From Echinococcus granulosus (taxonomy: Eukaryota > Platyhelminthes > Cestoda > Cyclophyllidea > Taeniidae), in assembly GCF_000524195.1 (NCBI RefSeq), contig NW_020170514.1, positions 126,273 to 190,272 of the forward strand: a DNA stretch of 64,000 nt, given 5' to 3'. Position 1 is the first letter of the stretch; every line of letters starts with the position of its first letter. A program made the translations under genes and the position numbers. Below, piece after piece: positions 58,004 to 64,000 of this stretch. The notes under the pieces are model-generated. The model did no database searches, was not told the origin of the DNA, and was given only the letters and a program-made list of their open reading frames with translations.

Positions 58004-61000
58004 CTTCTCAGTCGGTGGAACATTGAACACACCGCCGTCTACCGTCTAAATGGCTCATCTACCAATGAATCGTCATACTTTTTTTGTTCAGTGGCATTTC
58101 CCAACCCATACACACTCTGTGACAACTCAGGCTTTCACTCCTGTCGTCTCCTCTCCTCCTGCCCCTGTCTGGCGTAACTTCAGGTTCTCCCGTCTTCATT
58201 AGCCCCTCCCGCAAATGCTATAGAGAGGTCACGTCAAACCAACGCGCGTGTATTTTGCTATTTGATTAAAAGCAACTTGATTGTGTGATTTACACCGTAG
58301 GCCTATTTATTGTTACCAGTTTTACCAGTAGTAAAAGGGAAATGCCTCCGTTGTCTTTTCCCATGCATTCATTTATCTGCCTGAATGCATTGGCTGACAC
58401 CAGTGGGCTATGCAATGCCAGTTTTTTTTTCCTAATTTCATAATTACCATGAACAGCAGTCTTGGTCACGTTGCGTAGACCTGCAGACACCCAGGTGTCT
58501 GGAGCAGTGTTGCTGCCTCCCTACATGCGATCCAATTATAGTCCTGTTAGTAACGTTCCTTGAAGCAGAACAGTTCGATCAGACGCTGGCGGAACGCAAG
58601 CCATGGCTCATAGCATTTGTCTCCATAAGGTGCTCTTGAATTGCCTGTTCTCCAACCCACTTTCTGATTGTAAATGAAATATGCAGGCGGCTTTACTTGT
58701 CTGTTTTTTTTCTTTTTTTGGCTAGATGCAATCGCAACCGAGAGCCTGACCACTTAACCAGACCGTTTCCTTAGAGTTAATGCAGGATAATGAAATAGGT
58801 TTTTTTGTAGCTGAGATAAACGATTTAATGCCGCTCTGGGAGTGATTACACAATGATCCCAACGGCGTTGATGAATTCGCAGCAGGGGCACAATGATGTC
58901 ATCTAACATTTTTAGGCCTGCATTTACGGAGTCCGAGGATGACCGTTGCGGGGGTTGTCAGGTCCGATGCTTGACGTGAGGCTAACTTCGAAGGTGGTCC
59001 AGTAGGCCCATTAGGTTGGTATACGGACACGGCGCAGTCAGTTCCAGGCGTACACTGAATGCGTAAACACCGAGCCGCTTGTTGGACGCGGCATCAACAA
59101 TGGTGTCCCCCAGATGTTGACATTGGAATAGGCCAGGCCGAGGGGTGGGGTGGTAAGGGGAATGCGGGATTTTTTTATCAATAGGCGTGTCGAATACAAC
59201 GAGATTTGAGGTCCTGTTTCATCCATTGCCTGTCACGCCTAACAGCGGGCTAAGGTTACGCTGATCACATCAAAGCGCTCCCACTGCGTGCTCCGAAAGC
59301 CTTGTCTCCTAACACGAACGTATTTACTGACATTTGGCTTTGACATTGAAAAAAAGCCTCATCGAGGTGCGAATTGACACGATTTGGCAGTGAAATCACA
59401 TCGAATATTACCGTGTTTAGAGCCATTCCGTCCGTTATACCGCCATACGAATGAACGAGCGTTCTCTAAAGCGGTTGTGACACCCGCATATCAAGTGTTT
59501 TCCAAGGTTTAGAGGCTTTACTGGTGAAATGAGTTTTTTGTCATCAGAGGGAGATATGAATTAGAATACGGGTAGGATTAGACATTAACTCCAAATTCTG
59601 ACAAAAAGGAAGACACAATTAATTAGAAAACTTTACAGCTGAGATCATAATCACTTATTGTAATTGTGGCTGTAGCATTGATGAAGTACGAAATTGGCAT
59701 TTTGACAAGCCAGTGGACATTTCTTGTGCTATGACTGCGGCTGTCATGAGTTGGAGATGGCGTAACGATTCAGCGACTGATGCTGTGTAACTGACCTCTT
59801 CATATAATGTGACTTTAGATCTATTGCCTAGCAACCCTTGTCAGAAGTCCCTTTGATTTTTTTTAACCTAATTGACTTTCCTCTATGCCAACTGCAAGAA
59901 AGCAGAAACGGGGTTGTTCAATCTACTCTAATAGCAAAGAAGGCATCTCTTCGGAAAAGCGAGTCTTACGTATGTATGTCTATGATCATTCATTGTTTTG
60001 CATTGGGATTTGTTATGTTAATCCCAAATCAACTAATTTTCTCCGTTCCCAATACCCTTATCACACTTATATACCTACTCATATCTCTTCAGTAGACTAG
60101 ATTGTCCATTGTCTTCCATACGAGATGCCTGATAATTTTCGTTGACTTCTACTGAAGGATAATTCAATTTATTTATGCCTCTCATTTTCTATTTTAGCAG
60201 GAATTAGCAAGTGGTATTGAGTCATTCTTTTGGGTGAATCTAATCTGAGCTTAGGTGTGGATCTTATTTTTGGAAAAATTAGTGATGTGGTTTATGTATG
60301 AGAATTATGTAAGGAGAATGCCACTTTCCCTTTAGCACCTACCAGTTTGTTTAGTTAAGAGATTTAAAAACCGAAGTTATTTGACCATGGTGTGAATGGA
60401 ATTTGCCACAGAGCTAAATTTAAATATTTCGTATCATCTTTAAAAAAGGGGTAAGCTTTATTGAAAGACAAAATCGCCTTAAACAAGATTGGCATTTTAG
60501 GCTCAGGTGATCCACCCATTACTCCTTTTGAGGTATTCAGCATTTAAAGACTTGGAAATTTCCGATTTATCAATTACATGCCAAGGTTATTATTCTTTTA
60601 CTTAGCTAAACAGCCAAGTAATCGAAACTACAAATAATTTAAACAAATTCCCCGCGTTGACCCTTGAGTTTATTAGAATCGTAAAAGGCCCTAATTATTA
60701 AAAGGCGTTATTAACTTTGATCTATTATCATAACAGGAAAGTAGTCGAAACCAGGAATTGTACATTTTAAGGGAGATGTTAAATATGTCACTGGAATCAA
60801 AGTGTATGTCATCTACTTGTGAGAAGTCATGCAGTTAGCCATAACTCTAGCCCGATTTCGTTATCTACGGCTTATGGTGAAAGACTACAAGTTGTCCCTA
60901 TGCCTAGCAAACGCAACCCACCGATTGATTCCGCATGAGTATAGACACGGTCGTTTGCGGAGGCAAGAAAACATGCAGCAGTCCAGTTGCTTTAATTTAC

Positions 61001-64000
61001 ATTCTATGCAAAACTCGCACTTGTCCCACCCCATAATGTGTGAATTGCATAACAAAATTCATATCCATCTTTTGCTACCCACAATAGGCTTAATTAACGG
61101 CTTCTTTGACCAGGTACTTCTCGAACCCAGGTAAAGCACAGCCGTGGATTTGGCTGCCGACATTTAAGGATAGCGTTGGTAAAATGAGCAAAGAAGGCGG
61201 AATTAGTAATTTATTTAACAAAAGTGAAGAAGCGAAAGTGAAAGCTTGTAAGGAGACGGTGTGGGGATGCGTATAGTGCGTGCGTGTGAGATGGGTCTCG
61301 GCTTGAGCGCCGACGTGAAAAGCACCGGAACGTGGAGGAGACGCTTAGTCAGGGGATCAAATGCCAAGCGTAGGTGCTATGACTCACAGAGGCTAAAAAA
61401 CAGTGGTCAGGTGCTCCTTGTGTCAGCTTTCATTTGGCTGAAGGCAAGTTAGTCCAATTTAGGCTACTCGACAACCCCACTTTAAAGAATTTACACAAAA
61501 AAGAATAGTTAACTTCAGTGGGCAAAATAAGTAGAGTACAAAGTCAGACAACAAGATTTTAGTGATACAGATTCGTGAAAATCATGCTTCTAGCAATTGG
61601 TAGAAATATGCAGCTCCTCCATACGCTCTAATTACTTTACAACCTGGCACTCCCAACACTAATAAAACAGCAATCTTACTTAATATTTATTGCGTTTGCT
61701 TATTAGCAGCACAATGGCCTTTTATTTATACTCTCTTTATATTCCTCGAAAGTGCTGCATAAATCACTTTCTATCGTGTGCAGATCCTAGCAAAACGTAT
61801 CCTATTTCGATGCCAGGTACCATTTTTTTAAATTGTCACTTCGCAAAAATGCGAACAATTCTACTTTGCAGGCGTGTATGTATGACACCAAATGCTCATA
61901 TTTTTTTACTCAATTCACCTGCTAGTCGGAAACTAAAAAACATGTAGTCATTCCTTGACTAAGGTTGTCGCATTTCTATCTTTTTGAAACTTACTTAACT
62001 TGTTTGGGACCCCATTTTTGGCAATTGGTCGAATCAAAGTGAAGGAGTTCGTGTCACCTATTTGTGACGCCTGGATTAGACCCCAAAAAACCTGGATATA
62101 AAATGTATTACACCAGCAGCAAACATGATAGCCATAGTACCAGTAAAATGCTAAGTTTTGAAAACGTCATTGTTAAGAAGTGTATCAACAGTATGACGTC
62201 AAGTTTGCATGCTCACCGAAGCCAGCCCTAAAAAAACATGCGTAAAGTAGGTCATCAGTCATCTACGAGTCAATAAGTTAGTTGAATTCAGCCTTCTGAG
62301 TGTGTGCGGCGGCTGAATTTTGAACTCATCTAAACTAAACACACGGAAAGTGAAGAGAAATACAGACTTCAAAGGAATACTTGCAAATTGTCACAGGAAG
62401 CAGCAGCCTCGGCGCCAATGACAATGGCACAAAAGGCCGTTTTCTTTGATGGCCTTACTTTTACTCTACAAGCAATGCTAGAAGTGATTTTCGCGATGAC
62501 TACTAAGGCGTTTTTTGACTGAGTGAGCGAGGATGTCGCCATGACTACGGTGACTTAGCCGTATGACTCATCGGGTAAGATGAAAAAGTGGTCAAATAGT
62601 CAAGCAAGATACAAACTTTTTTATTAAATAGAATGGCTAAATACCTATATTTTGTATTTTAGTGATGTGTTAAATGGTAATCGTGAAGTTGTGATACACT
62701 AGTTGTTTAACTCCCGGCTTTGGTGAGGCGCCGCTTTCGACTTGGGAGGGCTTGCCCTTGGGCAATGCCAGTAACTCAAGTACTTTCTGTATGCCGAATA
62801 CACATATTTTGCCCGAGTATTATGTCTTCTTCCGTCTTTAGAAAAGTCTCGGGGCGCTACAAAGTTGTATCTTCCTGAAATGCAGGCTTGAACTCCTATG
62901 GGAGAACCAAAACAACTTTTAAAAATAATTACAAAGTAAATTTGGAATAGAAAATGTCAAATGGTGGATCAGCACTTTATAGGAGTTGATTTTACATTAC
63001 TTTTTCCACACGACCGCTGGCAGCATCATAACTCATGTGACGCGCAGGTCTCCTCATCTGAGCCCGAGGTTACAAAAAATGTGACGGGTGAGTGGTTCCA
63101 CCAAATCGTACCGCGAACAAAGTCCTTAACGCAGAAACGAAAAAGAGGTGTTTAGTACTTCAATCCAACCCACAGCCTTGGTACTTACTGGCAATTGGTG
63201 TCACATTACTGCAATAAAACAGAAGAGTTGTGGCCTTGGTGGTGGTGTTTACGCCGACGCTGAAGATGTTTGAGAGTAATCTGTTTTGATGTCTCGGGCA
63301 ATCTCTAAAAGCACAATGAAACAAATTAGTCGTGACGGATCTTTTTGCAAAGGTAAAAGGCTGCTAGTTGGTTGTTAATGGAAATGATATTTGTGTAAAC
63401 AAATGAGACAGTAATACTCTCCCAAGGGCGCGGAGACTGCCGATTCAAAGTAGTTGAAGATGCAACTTACACAAATACATCGTTCCATTAAACGATAACG
63501 AAAAGGCAACTTTTCAAGATGAATTACTCCATACTACTCAAACAGTGAATAAGCGAGGCAACGGTCGTGGTATTTAATACCTTTCAAACCATCACAAAGA
63601 GACGATGCTACCTGGCGCTTGGCAAATGTGTCAAGAGCCTATCTTTCCTGCAGTAAATCGTGAACTTGCATGACATCTGAGGCATCCAGATTCAGAAATT
63701 TGACCCGTACATGATTCTCACTTATCGAGTTACTGGTGTACAAATGAATGCTGTCTTTGTCGGTGTTCTCCTTTTCATGGAATTTTTTCGCTAGTCCGAA
63801 CTCCGCTGAGTATTAAGGAGACCACTTGATTGAAAGGTAGATAGTTCGTTTCACCTCAATTGACACTACCTCAGCTAGGCTGCGTAACATATAGTGAAAT
63901 AAACGAGCAATAATTGAAAAGCTTGAAGCACATCAATTTTCGTTTGTTTGAGAGGTGTCTAGGGGATCAGAAGCCCGCTTTTATTTGATCTGAATGAACC
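58004..64000. other. Gene-poor region at the right end
   Basis: About 6 kb downstream of GPAT with no supported gene. Repeat copy D lies at 62720-62862. A variant poly(A) hexamer ATTAAA at 58265-58270 could serve GPAT. A CT-rich patch lies near 58130-58210 and GC-rich low-coding stretches at 58840-59160 and 61255-61400, possibly decayed mobile DNA. Short frames here carry no motifs. Confidence 0.45.
62720..62862 (+). repeat. Dispersed repeat, copy D
   Basis: Contains GGCAATGCCAGTA, a middle part reading GCCGAATACACATATTT, and the 3' block TTCCGTCTTTAGAAAAGTC followed by GGCGCTAC, matching copy C in the same order and spacing. Upstream GGCTTTGGTGAGG leads in from the fragment also found at 15032. 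Confidence 0.6.

Noticed and set aside
62397..62521. Possible exon after a TTGTCACAG acceptor (contains MAQKAVFFDGL)
   Set aside because: About 40 codons ending in a stop, no upstream partner and no recognised domain; kept only as a weak hint.
1..64000. CRISPR arrays, tRNA or rRNA genes, bacterial-type operons
   Set aside because: No regularly spaced identical repeats, no tRNA-like TψC box with a matching fold, and all recognised genes are eukaryotic and intron-bearing.

Overview
This is nuclear DNA from an animal. Its genes are split by many introns, it uses the standard code, and it contains an integrin alpha chain, a PAR-type bZIP factor, a DUF3715/TASOR-like protein and ER lipid enzymes. 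Several introns of only 31-44 nt lie beside kilobase introns. That mixture, the divergence of the proteins and the moderate GC content suggest a flatworm, probably a tapeworm. The taxon is an inference; no sequence search was run. No rRNA, tRNA, CRISPR array or bacterial-style operon was seen.

Six protein genes and one nested gene were rebuilt exon by exon, using splice sites and reading phase. 553-8612 (-): PIGN, GPI ethanolamine phosphate transferase 1, about 19 exons. 9255-11277 (+): RABGGTB, Rab geranylgeranyltransferase beta subunit, 3 exons, 362 aa. 17701-29133 (-): a complete integrin alpha subunit, 4 exons, 1323 aa. 34658-42765 (-): a TASOR-like DUF3715 protein, 7 exons, about 1227 aa. 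44727-50823 (+): an MFSD6-like transporter, 6 exons, 742 aa. 47239-48207 (-): a PAR-family bZIP factor lying antisense inside intron 1 of the MFSD6-like gene. 52447-58003 (+): an ER glycerol-3-phosphate acyltransferase of the GPAT3/4 type, 8 exons, 465 aa.

The gene order gives two head-to-head pairs: PIGN/RABGGTB, with 642 bp between start codons, and TASOR-like/MFSD6-like, with about 2 kb. RABGGTB and integrin alpha converge. MFSD6-like and GPAT run in tandem. PIGN, GPAT and RABGGTB all act in membrane lipid or lipid-anchor metabolism, but nothing in the sequence shows that they form a functional cluster.

The rest (11.3-17.7 kb, 29.1-34.7 kb, 50.8-52.4 kb, 58.0-64.0 kb and the long introns) is non-coding as far as can be seen. 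It holds at least four diverged copies of a dispersed repeat, one of them inverted, a short element with inverted ends, a GA microsatellite and a few hairpins. The main points for follow-up are the very short introns, the TASOR-like gene, the nested bZIP gene with a CtBP-type PLDLS motif, and the long cytoplasmic tail of the integrin.
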